A DNA stretch of 64,000 nt from contig JAHNUO010000011.1 of assembly GCA_019787685.1 (NCBI GenBank), positions 1,054,001-1,118,000 of the forward strand, read 5' to 3'. Under the pieces are notes generated by a model. It did not search any database, was not told the DNA's origin, and saw only the letters and a list, made by a program, of their open reading frames with translations. Of the stretch, positions 22,952 through 33,852 are shown piece after piece. Made by a program: the position numbers and the translations under genes. The first letter of the stretch is position 1; every line of letters starts with the position of its first letter. Origin of the DNA: Chiua virens. Lineage: Eukaryota > Basidiomycota > Agaricomycetes > Boletales > Boletaceae.

Positions 22952-23440
22952 TACGTCAAACTGCTCCTATCTCGCGAACGGAACATACGTTGACTTCGAC
23001 TAAGGTCCACAATGGTGTCAAAGATCGGAAATACACCGGTTGCTAGCTGTCTTGAACACTCTCGTTCTCTCGCAAAAACATTTAAAAGTACGTACCTTTC
23101 TAATCCGCGTTTCCAATGAATCTTTCGCATGCAGGCACATATCGATAAGAATGGTTGAAACGACAAAACGATGAACGGTGCGTATTTCAGGCTTGCAAGT
23201 CATAAGCCTCCTTTCGCATCAAATCCCGACAACACAAATTCATATCGCAATCAGTGGAGCGGATATCACCTAGTGTATTTCAATACACCCACGTAACGGG
23301 GCCACGTTCCGATGGAGGCCGTTCAATTTATTTCCCACATTCTGGCAATGTCAGTTTATCATGATTGATTAACATTTATTATTCCTGCTCATGTTCTTTA
23401 CAGGCTTATTGTTCACTTGGCTGATCTAGATGATTAAGTA
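22952..23440. other. Intergenic, no gene seen
   Basis: Only short frames without motifs occur. The sequence is moderately AT-rich towards 23340-23450. Confidence 0.4.
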
Positions 23441-23446
23441 TATAAA

Positions 23447-23885
23447 ATGTATTTACTGTCTTCAAAATCTTGCAGGTCGAACTGTGGTGTAGCGAGGCAC
23501 GAGCGCAGCCACAGTGCAAGGTCTTTGGACAAGCGATGCAAGCGAGAGGCATCGCTTCCGCTTTTGCCTCCACCACGTCGCTCGTCCACGTCGCAGCGCT
23601 CGCTGCTCGTCCTTGCCCGTTTCAGCGCACCCACCCGCCACTCCCTGGGCCTCCATGCCCCATTCCGGCTCCTTGCAGCTCACTCCCCTGGGGTCCGGGG
23701 CACGCGATCCCGACTGCCTGGTACATGCCATCTGCAAGGTTTCCCACCCACCCTTGCAGCTCACACATACCCGGCGGCCCAGGACCGGAGTCTTGCCCAA
23801 ACCTCGCCCACCTAGTCCCTCTGCCTGCCTCTCCTCACAGCTCAAGGAGCGACTTCCAAAGATCGTAAATCGCACAATGTGTTAG
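23447..23885 (-). repeat. GC-rich interspersed repeat, copy 1
   Basis: Read on the minus strand, this matches the plus strand near 27150-27440 and 52865-53010. Shared landmarks are GCTCCTTGAGCTGTGAGGAG, a GTGGTGGAGGCAAAAGCGGAAGC-like segment and a CTCTCGCTTGC(A/G)TCG segment. This copy is the longest. It opens long spurious frames on both strands because it is GC-rich. There is no protein motif, so it is probably a dispersed non-coding repeat or a piece of an unidentified transposon. Confidence 0.7.
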
Positions 23886-24130
23886 AATAGCATGTTACAT
23901 AATCTGTTTATCGCTTGGGGTACGAAGCATGACTTTTTCTGAGTCCATTGACAATCTACACCCGAGTTGGGACTGCCATTATTTACTCAAGCGGGTGTAA
24001 GTTTCGTTTCGATCTTCAACGCAAGAAATCAACTGTCTCTCTATCATAACACGCATCTACTGTCTTGCTCGTGAATCATACAATGTATTATAATATTAAC
24101 ATGTTACATAATCAATTTATTGCTCGGGGT
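23866..24130. repeat. Short direct repeat pair next to the GC-rich repeat
   Basis: About 55 bases recur: GTAAATCGCACAATGTGTTAGAATAGCATGTTACATAATC-like sequence at about 23863-23925 and a diverged copy at about 24072-24132, both running on to TTTAT, GCT and GGGGT. They flank about 150 bases without features. They may mark the end of the neighbouring repeat or an old local duplication. Confidence 0.6.
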
Positions 24131-24160
24131 CCAGGTCTGCCCGCAGGGCCGTTAAATATA

Positions 24161-25270
24161 CAGTCGAAGCTGATATAACCCATACCCCAGATAACCCATA
24201 CTCTGTGAAAACCCATACATTTTTCCATTTCCCATGTCCGTTTGCAGGGATTTTGTGTCCATAACCCATAACTCTGTCATAACCCATAACCCATAGCATT
24301 TTTTAGCCTTCATAACCCATAATGTATGTGAATAGGGTGCTTTATTTGGAAATTTTTTATATAATATTTTTTCCTTTTGTCCTGGGATGGTAAGCACGAC
24401 CTAGTCATGAAATCTATTGAGGTCCTAAATAAGGGTTTAACCAAGCCTTGCAATCAGACTCAGGACCAGAAAGCCAAGCTTGAGGCTCTGCTGAAAGCTG
24501 GACAACCTGTCTCCGGTGATGGGAATCTGGTGGTGGTCAAAATCTTGAATGTCCTTTCGCACAGCCTTCCATTCCCATTTCATCTCTTATCCATGCAACT
24601 GAGCCGGTTGTGTTGGGCAGTTCTCACAACAGCTTGAATGATCCAATTGTACAAGCTGAGAATGAACTGAACGAAGCCCTGGACGAACTAGAGGCAACTG
24701 GTATTCTTCAGCGTTCTAACCGAATGGATCTTGCGGAGCTTCTTAATCCTGCCGTGGAGGTGCACAATATCTTCAACGCAACAGATAAGGACATCTGTGA
24801 TGCTGTCATGGAGGCGAAAGCAGCACAGGAAGCAGATCATGATGGGACAAGTGACAAGGCGGCGGGTGGTGATGAAAATGATGTGCTGCGTCCCACACGC
24901 AATGAGGCATTTCAGGGATTGATGGCTTTCACAAAATATATTCAAGATTTCGACTACCCAATCCTGAAAGAGTTCAAGTCAATGGTGCCTATGGTTGGGA
25001 AGAGATCACGCGCTCTCGAGATGCAGCATACTACAAAACAGATGAAGTACACAGACTTCTTTCAGCCCGCATCCTAAGTTGCCATAGTCTTGTATATACT
25101 TATCCTCTCGCATTAATGGAACAGAATGTACATACATAGACCCGGTAGAATACAAAGGCACTTAATGGAATTTTCTCGTCATTGGTCAGCCTCACTCGAA
25201 ACCCATACTCTCCCAAAACCCATACCCCTGGACCTGTCCCGAGAGGTATGGGTTATTACAGCTTCGACTG
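24161..25270. mobile_element. pogo/Fot1-like DNA transposon, internally deleted (1.1 kb)
   Basis: The ends are inverted: CAGTCGAAGCTGATATAACC at 24161-24180 and its reverse complement, GGGTTATTACAGCTTCGACTG, ending at 25270. A TA dinucleotide flanks both sides (24159-24160 and 25271-25272), the target duplication of the Tc1/mariner-pogo superfamily; pogo and Tigger elements also begin CAG with an ATAAC-type subterminus. The left end has seven copies of AACCCATA between 24177 and 24321 and the right end three more, which look like subterminal transposase-binding sites. Only the C-terminal tail of a transposase remains inside, so the element cannot move itself. Confidence 0.88.
24377..25077 (+). 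pseudogene. Transposase C-terminal remnant (pogo/Tigger type)
   Basis: The frame from 24610 encodes an acidic tail, including NELNEALDELEATGIL and a later segment RPTRNEAFQGLMAFTKYIQD followed by MQHTTKQMKYTDFFQPAS. An acidic region followed by a helical stretch and a K-x-T-D-F-F ending is typical of the region after the DDE domain in pogo/Tigger transposases. The frame at 24377-24540 (DGKHDLVMKSIEVLNKGL) is probably the preceding piece. No HTH_CENPB DNA-binding domain and no DDE catalytic triad remain. Confidence 0.7.
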
Positions 25271-25941
25271 TAATCTAAAATTCCCACGTGCGTTCTACAA
25301 TGATCTTATGCCAAGTCCCTTATTACCCTCGCTTGGCTCGCTTGGCTTGAGAGTCGTAATTGGAGGGAAGCCTGCGCAAGAGCTGTCAAACGGTAAAGTT
25401 TAAATTACAAGCCCGTTTTCCTGATAAGTTACTAATGGGGAGCGCTCCCCATTAGGGCCAATCTCACACTGCTTGCTCCATCTATGTCGTAGCAACTCCC
25501 CTGAAATTCTACTTGTCTTGATAAGTTTGGTGCCAATTAATTTGAACATAGCCCTCGAAGATTCCGACCAGCACCTAGGCTATACATTGTGTCATTTTTT
25601 TTCACTCTGGTTCTCACGGCCCATCGGAGCATGATCCCATGTCAGACTGCATGCAGAGGTTTGCCCTACCACACCGTGTTACGTCAATTGGTTCTCTCCA
25701 ATAATGCCAGACAATTGTATGAGGTGAGTTGGAATTTTTAATTGTATATATATTAACTACTTAATGGTGTGTTCCCTCTGTGTCTCTACCTTGTGCTCAA
25801 TCCTCTCTTCCTTCACCTCCGAGGCAGCTCCCCTTTCCCCTCACTTGTCATCTGTCGTCTTTGCATTGTCTCCATCATCACCGTCATCTCTCCAATCCAT
25901 TCACTGCACCCTGACAGGAGATTGTACTAGCAGTCAACGCA
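25271..25941. other. Spacer with a perfect 24-base palindrome
   Basis: No gene is seen. A perfect palindrome, CTAATGGGGAGC/GCTCCCCATTAG, lies at 25432-25455 and could form a cruciform or bind a dimeric factor. The region ends in a pyrimidine-rich stretch (about 25770-25900) that leads into the zinc-finger gene. Confidence 0.6.
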
Positions 25942-26782
25942 ATGCAACAGGCTGGCAATCAGGTCAGTCCCTATTGCACATATCAAAGCCAAGTCTTTGA
26001 CATGCGCGAACCAACCATACAGAGTGGCATCCGAGGGCATGGTCTACACATGCATTTCGAAGAGGTAAGTGAGGTGTTTGTTCGTTCACCACACTTGCTG
26101 AATCTATGTAGCAGCTCACACAGGAATATGTGGATATACTGGATTTGTGGGAATATATACCTCCTCTCGACACGGCGGACTGCCCAGTATACCAGAGTGT
26201 ACTTCACCGTGAGATGCAAGGGTTGTATGGGAGTGGAAACCAGCCCGCTGCGATTCAGCACCAGGTATGTAATTCTCTTTCGAGACCCACCTGTTGTGTA
26301 AGTAAGGTTGTTTACTGATCGATGTGATGTGTAGAATGATGACATTCCCATGACGCCGAGCCCCAGTCCTGACGGTATGAATGTAAGAACGCTTTAGGCT
26401 TTTGTTATTACTCTGTCCACTCATCAAACATGCATGGCAGGTGATGCAGGGAGTCCCAGCCGGCGGGGAAATGACTGATGCTCATCCACCTGCCAGTGCT
26501 CTGGTCATGACGCAGACCACAGCTCACTGTTGCTCGGCAACGATGCATTGTCATTGGACGGCCAATGCCAATGATGAATTCAAGTTGTGTGGTGCAGAGG
26601 TCACATGTAAGAGCCTTCGCGCGCATTTTAGGAATGCCCACAGTCTCAAAAAATTGAGTCGGGAAGTACCAATTCACTGCGGATGGGAGGGATGTAATAA
26701 GCCGGTGGGGCGCAAAAATTTTATCCGACATATTCACGAGTGTCATGCTCGCCACAAGAGACAAAACAAGATGGTTGTCTAG
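25942..26782 (+). CDS. Small C2H2-like zinc-finger protein
   Basis: Four exons join exactly in phase: 25942-26064, 26112-26264, 26335-26382 and 26441-26782, with GT-AG introns. The product is about 221 residues. The first half (QEYVDILDLWEYIPPLD) has no known motif. The C-terminal half holds two Cys/His clusters: CHWTANANDEFKLCGAEVTC followed by LRAHFRNAH, and CGWEGCNKPVGRKNFIRHI followed by HECH, which match the C-W-x(2)-C ... RHIxxxH pattern of agaricomycete zinc-finger proteins. The ending is basic (RHKRQNKMVV). A DNA-binding role in the nucleus is inferred from the fingers only. Confidence 0.7.
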
Positions 26783-27129
26783 AAATCTGTGTAAACTTCT
26801 GAACTTCGAGCCCATTCAGTACGATATATATATGGAATTATCCCTAGATAGATGAATATGATTTTTTCATATTGCAAGACTAATTGAGTAGCTTCGTGGA
26901 ATCGTGGATCGCGACGCAAATTCAGTGAATCTCCTTCAGCTACTCAAGGACGTTAGTCTGCTCTGATACATTTATGATAGTCTCTCTGTCTCTCCTGGGC
27001 CATATTGGTTGTATAACACATCCCTCGAGATCTGAAATAGGACAATATACTCCAACACCGAAATGTGACAAGTGGCCTTACTCTTTGTTCTTGCAGATCA
27101 TGACGTTGTGAAGAGGCAACTAAGCATAA
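26783..27129. other. Intergenic, no gene seen
   Basis: AT-rich sequence follows the zinc-finger gene, with nothing recognisable. Confidence 0.4.
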
Positions 27130-27440
27130 TGCAGAACCATCCATCTTCGGAAAACGCCCCTTGAGCTGTGGGGAGAGGGAGGCAGTGATTCGAGGGGAGA
27201 AGTTGGGCGAGAGCGCGAAGCGCTCCCCGGCCCGGGACAGGAACCCGAGCTGCCGGGTATGCGTGAAGCTGCGAGGGTAGGTGGGAACACGCATGTACTC
27301 GGGCAGCCTGGATCAAACCCTAACGAGATGGGGCATAGTTCCATGGAGGCCCAGGGTGGGGTGCTGAAACAGGCAAGGATGAGCGCTGCTTGAAGTAGAC
27401 AAAACGTCATGGTGGTGGAGGCGAAAGCGGAAGCTGTGCG
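27130..27440 (+). repeat. GC-rich interspersed repeat, copy 2
   Basis: This is the second copy of the repeat at 23447, in opposite orientation to it. Shared blocks include CCCCTTGAGCTGTGGGGAGAG, CGCCGGGTATG(C/T)GTGA(A)GCTGC, GGCATAGTTCCATGGAGGCCCAGGG and GTGGTGGAGGCGAAAGCGGAAGC. No coding motif is present. Confidence 0.7.
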
Positions 27441-28230
27441 TTTCGCTCGTTTGAAAACAATGTCTTGTTACCCCAATTGGCAGCGTGCCCTCCATCGGTT
27501 CGGAATCGAAGGAGGTAACAGCCCAGGGCGTGAGACCTTAACGTCAACGGGGAACGTCAACGTCCTTGAACAACGGACTGCAAGTCAGTGTGAGCACTGC
27601 CTCATATATCAAGATCTCATACAGCAGATCATCATGATGTGCGACCGGACCACTGGCACTGGCAAAGCGCTGTCTGCCTCTGCAAAGAACCCCTTTTTCT
27701 GATGAGCGCATTTGAAAAGGGGGACTTTGCAGAAAGGAGATTCATCGTCCAACAATGGTATACATCGACCCCTCCGCAGTGGGTAGCGGTGGTCAACGCC
27801 CTTAACGTGATGTGTGAAGATCGCGTTCGACGAGGAAAAGGATTTTTGCTAAAAATGTGACAGACTCGGTGACAGTGTCAGTTGCGAATGCGGTCTCAGT
27901 GAAGATCTGAGATCTGAGACGCGCTTCTTTTGAAACAAGGGGTTTCGGGGCACGGCGTCTGCAGATGCCTTGGCGAAGATGGCGACACTCGTCAAAGTTA
28001 TGGTAGATCTCACGAGAACAAGTAATTGATGTGTCAAAGTTGTGATATCTTGGGCCCGCTTCAACGATTGGTGACTCGGAGCTGCGGGTGGTCCAAGGCG
28101 TGAAGGATCAGGAAAAGTGGTCGTTCAAGCTGAGATGGTGATTTGGGCGACCTTGTCACCCGTCTGCAGAGAGCTTGTCAAGGTTGTTGAGCACGCGTGA
28201 CTGGGTTTCGCGGGGTTGGACTAGGCATCG
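27441..28230. other. Region upstream of the Bin3-like gene, no gene supported
   Basis: A plus frame at 27639-27860 is open (FIVQQWYTSTPPQWVAVVNA), but no family is recognised and no exon neighbours are evident. The rest holds nothing identifiable. Confidence 0.35.
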
Positions 28231-29193
28231 ATGTCTAACCCGATCTATGGCAATTATCACGGGTAACGCCAACGCTTTCTTTCCTTCTCACAACTCACGT
28301 CCAAACACAGGTACTACACCAAACGACCCTTTCTTCGAGACCCCCGTCTAGCCCTCTTACCCGTCCATTTCTTTCTCAACAAGTCCGTGCTCGACGTCGG
28401 CTGCAACGAAGGCTGGGTCACTTGCGAAATCGGTCCGTGCCAGCGTTCTCGTCGCGTCTCTTCACTCACTTACCCGTCCCCAGCCCAGTCCTGGGGCGCT
28501 AGACACGTCCTCGGCGTCGACATTGACGACGCCCTCGTCCGCGCCGCGTGGAAACGCCGACGCACGCTGTGGAGTCTCCAAGCACCCCGCATCGCGTCCG
28601 ACACCGACACCGACGCCGACCACTTCCCATCCTCATGCGCCCACCACCACGGCCTGCTCCCCATCCCTGCCTCCGATCACACCGCCTTCCCGCACAACAT
28701 CGCCTTCCGCACGACCGACTGGGTCACCGAACACTCCGAGTCGGTGGCCGACGACGAATCCACAGTACGACGTCGTCCTCGCGTGCGTCCTCCACGCACG
28801 TCCTCCCTAGCCACTGATCTGACCCACCCCGTCAGGTTCTCGATCACGAAATGGATCCACTTGCATCACGGCGACGATGGTCTCCATGCCTTTTTCAAGC
28901 GGGTGTACCGCGTGCTGAACGCTGGCGGTGCGTTCCTCGTCGAGCCGCAGGCGTGGGAGACGTATGCCAAGGCGCGGCGGATGGACCCGAGGTTGAGGGA
29001 GAACGCGAAGGGGCTAAGGTTGCGGCCGGATGAGTTCCCGGGGGTGCTGGAACAGATTGGGTTCGCGCCGCCGCAGCGTTTGGGGACGGTGGGCGAAGGA
29101 GGTATGTGCAGCTCACATGGTGGTCGCGTGGTGTGCTGATCGTCGTGATCGACAGGGTTCCATAGGCCCGTTGACCTCTATATCAAAAAGTGA
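28231..29193 (+). CDS. Bin3/MePCE-family RNA methyltransferase
   Basis: This family O-methylates the 5' gamma-phosphate of small RNAs such as 7SK, U6 or tRNA, using S-adenosylmethionine. The ATG at 28231 gives MSNPIYGNYHG, spliced (intron 28263-28310) to YYTKRPFLRDPRLALLP: the Y-G-N-Y-x-x-Y-Y start is the family signature. Motif I is VLDVGCNEGWVTCEI, joined across an intron (28433-28483) to AQSWGARHVLGVDID. Later come YDVVLA, joined across 28783-28835 to FSITKWIHLHHGDDGL, the LVEPQAWETY motif, and after a last intron (29102-29155) FHRPVDLYIKK and TGA. Between ESV (28743) and QYDVV the frame shifts. Removing the 22 bases at 28744-28765 (GT to AG) would restore it. That is far shorter than a normal intron, so an indel is as likely. 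Confidence 0.85.
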
Positions 29194-29480
29194 TCCATGC
29201 ATCACCGCTCTGCGAGTGAACGTGAACAGCAGACTGACATTGAATCAATAAATAGCTGCGTATCGTTATCCTCCATGATAGTACAAGATCGTCCCTTTGA
29301 GCCACCAAATTACTGCCAATTAGATCAAAAGCGTATTACAACTACGATAACCAAAGCACCACTACAAACGCGAGCGTCCACGGGTCTCAACAACAAGGTA
29401 TACATGAGACAAAGAGAAAGAAACGACTACGCGCGTATGCACATCTAAACGCGTCGGGTCGCTAGCAAAACACAAATAAG
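29194..29480. other. Convergent intergenic spacer
   Basis: Lies between the 3' ends of the Bin3-like gene and the ubiquitin protease. Nothing else is seen. Confidence 0.4.
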
Positions 29481-32400
29481 TTAAATACGTTCATACATGC
29501 AAATGTACGCTTTGCTCTTGAGCACCTCTTCCAACGACGACAGCCGGACGATGGTATCGCTCACAAACGCCCACTCTCGCGATGGTTTCCCCTCCGAGCG
29601 CTGTTTCTCCTCCTCGGGTCGGGCTGCTTCGCCGTCGGACGGTGACGGTGGCAGTGCCGTGTATGCAACGTAGTGTCCACCCAGCTACGCGTGCGACTCG
29701 GTGAGCATGCCTCGACAACGAATCGGACAGACGACACGTACCATATTGCCAATGTGCACCACGACAGGCATATAACCGATACATACACGGAACCGCTCTC
29801 CTCGCACGACCCCTCGTCGCTGCCACCTTGGAATCAAAATAATCCTCTCGTCTCGGCGCAAGATACGGCGCCAGATCGAGATATTCGGGAAATGAGATGT
29901 AGTCATCGAGTTTCTTGAACCCCGTCGAGAAGGAGACGACGGGCGTCTTGGACAATTGCTGAAACCGCTTCAGGTGGATGACGAGGATGGGCGGTGGCGT
30001 GGCGATCAAGTAGCGTTTGTAGGCAGGTCGTAATATGAATTGTCGGGAACGTGGTACCCCGGACGGATGTCGCTTGTCCTCGGATCGGGGCGCGTCTGGC
30101 GTCTGCGAGGGTTGTTGAAGATGTTCTTGAGAGGCGGTGAGGGATGGGTTGGACGACATGGCAGACGACACGTCCGAGTAGACGGACAGTAACGTCTCAC
30201 TTTCGGGTTCCGAGACTTCGCTCTCGGTATTACTATCACCGCCGAGGGGACTATGCCGTCGATGTTGATCTGATGGGGTGCCAAGTGATAGTCTCGACGA
30301 GCGTTCGGCGGTAGTAGACTGGGTGTGCGTAGACGAGACCGTGTTTCCTCTGATTGGTGTAGGCCTTGCCGTCCGAGGGGACATGGGATAGGCGGCGGCA
30401 GTAGTCGATATAGAGAGGACGGCGGACACCGACAGATCGGGCGGTTCTTCTCTGACAGGCGATACAAGTTCAATAGGGTAGTCATCGTTAAGCTGTAGTG
30501 CGGGAGGAATAGGTTTTGTTGTGGATGCGTCGTGTGTGGAAGGTTGGGTTAGTGTTAATTGGGTATCACGGAATGTTTGGGTATCTTGGAGAGATGTTGT
30601 CGCATGCGGTGGTGATGCTTGAGGGGAAGCAGTGGGAATGGAGGGGTTGGAAGGTATCGAATCCGGGGTTAAATGGACATCGCTGACCCTGGCGTCAACG
30701 AGTTCGTCGTCCTCGCTGTCCGTACACGAATCTGGTTCTTGCGCTGATACTTTTGCTTTAGGCTTGTAGAATCCATTGGCAATCTTCCAACAACGGTGAC
30801 ACCGGACGACGTTGCCTCCATCGAGGACCTCAACAGAAGTAAACAATCGAAGGCACTCTTCTATTCGGTTGATTTTGTTGAGCTTTAAAAAAACGCTTTG
30901 TGCAGAAGCCGAGGATGGCTCCTTGGATTGTTTGAAGATCGAAAAGGGCTTTGGGACGTTCGGCGGGTTAATGTCAGCAAGGATATCCCGTAAATATGCT
31001 GCCTCTTCTGTGGAAAGCTTGGGTGGCTTCGAGGGCTTTGGGGGCTTTGGGTGCTTTCCAGGACTTGAAGGGCGTGAGATCAATGGGAAACGGGGCGTTG
31101 CAGAACTCAGCGGGGAGTTACCAGACCGTTGGGTTTGCATGACCGAACGCTTCACAGTTTGTAAGTTGAGCCTGGAGTAGCTCGTTGACAAGCCCGAGCG
31201 ACGTCGAAGTGGACTCTCTTTCGAGCAGGTGGTGTCGGCGAAGCAGCCTCGTTGGGTGTGTCCTGTTGCGGCAGGCGTCGAGCCAAGATGATGTGAAGGG
31301 TTCGCTTCCTCCCCGAATTTCGATGTCGTGGCAGAGGTGGATCCTTTCTTGTCCTTGTCTTTTCGCTCGTTCTTTGGTCGCTTGGTAAGACCGACCGAGA
31401 CACTGATTCGCCTGCTGATCTTTGCCCAGCTCTCGTCCTTGTCTCTCTTTTCTTTCCCGTTAACCTTTTCAGGGGCGATGATGGTGACATGGTCACCTGA
31501 TGGTTCCTGAGGTGGCGCTGGTACTGAGAGGTCTAGAGCGGCAACCGACTGCGGGGTATCCGCGGGTGTTTCCGGTGTGAAGGGTGAGTCCGGTGCGGGG
31601 GATGGCGGAATTTGAGCGGGAGAGTCATCCTTGGGGATATCAGCGACATCTTGTTTCACACTGACGGGTTCGACGACGATCTCGACGTCGGCGAGATCTA
31701 CACTCCGTCTCCTCTGGGAATCATCGCACTCTGGAGGACTGTCGAGCGTAGGACTGCGGATGGGTGTCGCGGGGACAGAGGACGAGCGCTGCTGGGGAAC
31801 GGCTACATAGAACGCCGTGCCAATTTTCTTTGCGAACTGTTTCAGTCTGTCACGCTTGCGTTCGCGAACGTAGTCCTCTGGTTTCATACTCAAACTGAGA
31901 TCGCTAAAGTCTTCGTACGTATGAGAGACGTGCTTGCAGGTTTGGCAAACGAGGATGCTGGCGAGCTTGCCGCTGAAGAGCATGTCGACAAACGATGACA
32001 ACTGGTTATCGGAGTGTGGGGGAGGTCTAGGCGTAACGGGGGGGTCTGGAAGGGAAGGCTGTGGGTGATTGCTGTCCGCCTTTGGAGATGGTGATCGTTG
32101 CTTGATTATCTATGAGATTGACGTAAGAAGAGTACACGTATAGGGAGGTGGAAACGCACATCGACCTCCTCCGTACGAACGGCGTCGAGGAGCTGGCCTA
32201 GAAACTCGTGGGCGTCTTGCTGTCGGAAATCGAGATATTGGTCGTACTTTTTGCCGAGGACAGCCAAGAGATCTCTGAGAAGGGTGAATAAGAGAGAGGG
32301 AGATGTTGTCGAGGACGACGCACTTGGGGCTCATGTTTTCCCGTTTGAGGTTGTTCTGAATGTCCCATGCGGTGTGGAGGAGAGCGACGAGGTGGTCGCC

Positions 32401-32759
32401 GATGGGAAGGGCGTCTGACCAGGGCTGATCGTGGTCGGGACTGAGGCCGTGGCCATTCGTGAGGACGGGGGAGCGGCAAGACGCGATTGGGGTGGAAGGA
32501 CGTTGAATGACAACAGGAACTGGCCGAAAACGGACGACGGATTGCAAGTACTGTGTTGCAATCAACTAGGAGCAATCCTGATGAGCATCCCGATAGATGA
32601 CGATGGGTAAACACTTACGCCCTGCAAGACCGAGTTCATAAAGCAAGTGTTTCCATGATTGAGTAGACCTGGCGGTAGCAACGCTGATTTTTCTTTTTCT
32701 TCGCGGGCTTTCCTCGCTCTGTACTGTTCTTGCGGCGATGGCGTCTTTTGTTTCGCCAT
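29481..32759 (-). CDS. Ubiquitin-specific protease (USP/UBP family, Ubp16-like)
   Basis: This is a deubiquitinating cysteine protease of the peptidase C19 family. The ATG at 32759 opens a charged start (MAKQKTPSPQEQYRARKARE) followed by the Cys box LLPPGLLNHGNTCFMNSVLQ, with the catalytic Cys in GNTC. After a short intron the next exon gives IATQYLQSVV, and later DFRQQDAHEFLGQLLDAV, the conserved QQDAHEF motif. CQTCKHVSHTYEDFSDLSL marks the finger region. A long Ser/Pro-rich insert of about 400 residues interrupts the domain. The core then resumes with KRYLIATPPPILVIHLKRFQ, FPEYLDLAPYL and, after an intron near 29890-29730, GGHYVAYTA, the His box. It ends KAYICMYERI and TAA at 29481-29483. 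The large insert and the QQDAHEF/GGHYVAYT pair fit fungal Ubp16-type proteins, but the exact orthology is not certain. Confidence 0.9.
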
Positions 32760-32881
32760 TGAGGTCGTTAGCGAACCCTCCCTGTGCCAATATATAAATC
32801 ATTCCGGCAGTGACTTTACTCACCCCCTTCAAAGGGGTCGCTACTCACTGCCACAGGAGGGCGCAGTTTGTCACCTTGAAC
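32760..32881. other. 5' region of the ubiquitin protease
   Basis: Short upstream sequence of the USP gene. Nothing else is seen. Confidence 0.3.
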
Positions 32882-33285
32882 AGTTTACTTGAGCAGTCCA
32901 GCGGACGCAGTCTCGAACTGTCGCATACGCGCAGGCAAGTCAATCCCACAACTATCTCCTGCTGACAACGGTGGCACAGGCCACAGCCTAAAGGGCGCCG
33001 ATGTTATCCCGAGGCGTGTGTACACGTCCACAAATGGAGTCCTGTCAATATACACTTGTCGGCTCAAGTTTATACTGCCTCACCGCCTCTTTGTCTCTCT
33101 CCTCCGGGAACATCTTGGGGTCGAGGTGAATCCATACAATCCCTATGGTGTTCCTTGATTGACTGGCAGGATTTTGGCGTACGGAGGTCGCTCCAACGGT
33201 AAGTGAACTGAAAGCCGTCTCCATCGGCACGTGAGGTTTCACAGGACCATAGCGACAGATGCGTGGAATGAGGTTGAGCCCTCAT
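32882..33285 (-). CDS. Unidentified protein-coding segment
   Basis: Two minus-strand frames read in tandem: SSLTVGATSVRQNPASQSRN, TIGIVWIHLDPKMFPEERDK and VRQYKLEPTSVY (33242-33045), then VYIDRTPFVDVYTRLGITSA and PFRLWPVPPLSAGDSCGIDL (33067-32885), overlapping by about 20 bases in different frames. A frameshift or small intron between them is likely. I do not recognise the protein. It lies directly upstream of the USP gene on the same strand and could be a separate small gene. Confidence 0.3.
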
Positions 33286-33852
33286 AAAGAACTGTACGTA
33301 GCTTCATTGCCCTCGGGTGGAACTGACAAAATGCTGTTGTGATTTCATCTAGCGGCTTTCGACGATCTTGATTCGAATTCATCTCATTAACTGCACGAGG
33401 ATATGGTATTCCTTTGTCGACACATCTGGACGCCGCATAGAGCTGAGGGTCTAGGCCTTAATCGCTGAGAACATCACAATACTTCTCAATCATTTCCTGT
33501 TCTTGGTCAGTCCCAGAGCCCGTTACTTCCCACTGTCTAATATACACACAGCGACTTCGATTGTCTTGAGCAAGTGTTGTGGACCTTGCCAAGTAGCTCA
33601 TCCATTCCCCTCAAACATGATTATCTCTACTACAAACCAAAACGTTCCGCATCTCGTGTCCGAGGATTGATCTGATCTCGCGCCATGAGACCAGTGACAG
33701 CTACTGAGGAAGAGTGCTTCAAAGGAAACCCCATTGGATATGACCCATCTGCGCCTATCGAGAATTCACGTGTCCCGTCAACGAGTTGAAACGGGTTATA
33801 CTATGCATCAACACCGCCCCCGGAGCGATTACAACATGACATAGCATACGGA
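33286..33852. other. Intergenic, no gene seen
   Basis: No motif-bearing frame is present. It forms the upstream region of the following permease pseudogene. Confidence 0.4.

Noticed and set aside
23462..23885. Several frames of 120-137 codons on both strands
   Set aside because: They arise from the GC-rich repeat, are low-complexity and conserve no reading frame between the three copies.
17541..29193. Secondary-metabolite gene cluster
   Set aside because: No PKS, NRPS, terpene synthase or tailoring enzyme motifs were found; the genes are chromatin, F-box, transposon and RNA-methyltransferase types.
29812..31998. Plus-strand open frames over the ubiquitin protease
   Set aside because: They are shadows of the Ser/Pro-rich insert of the minus-strand gene.
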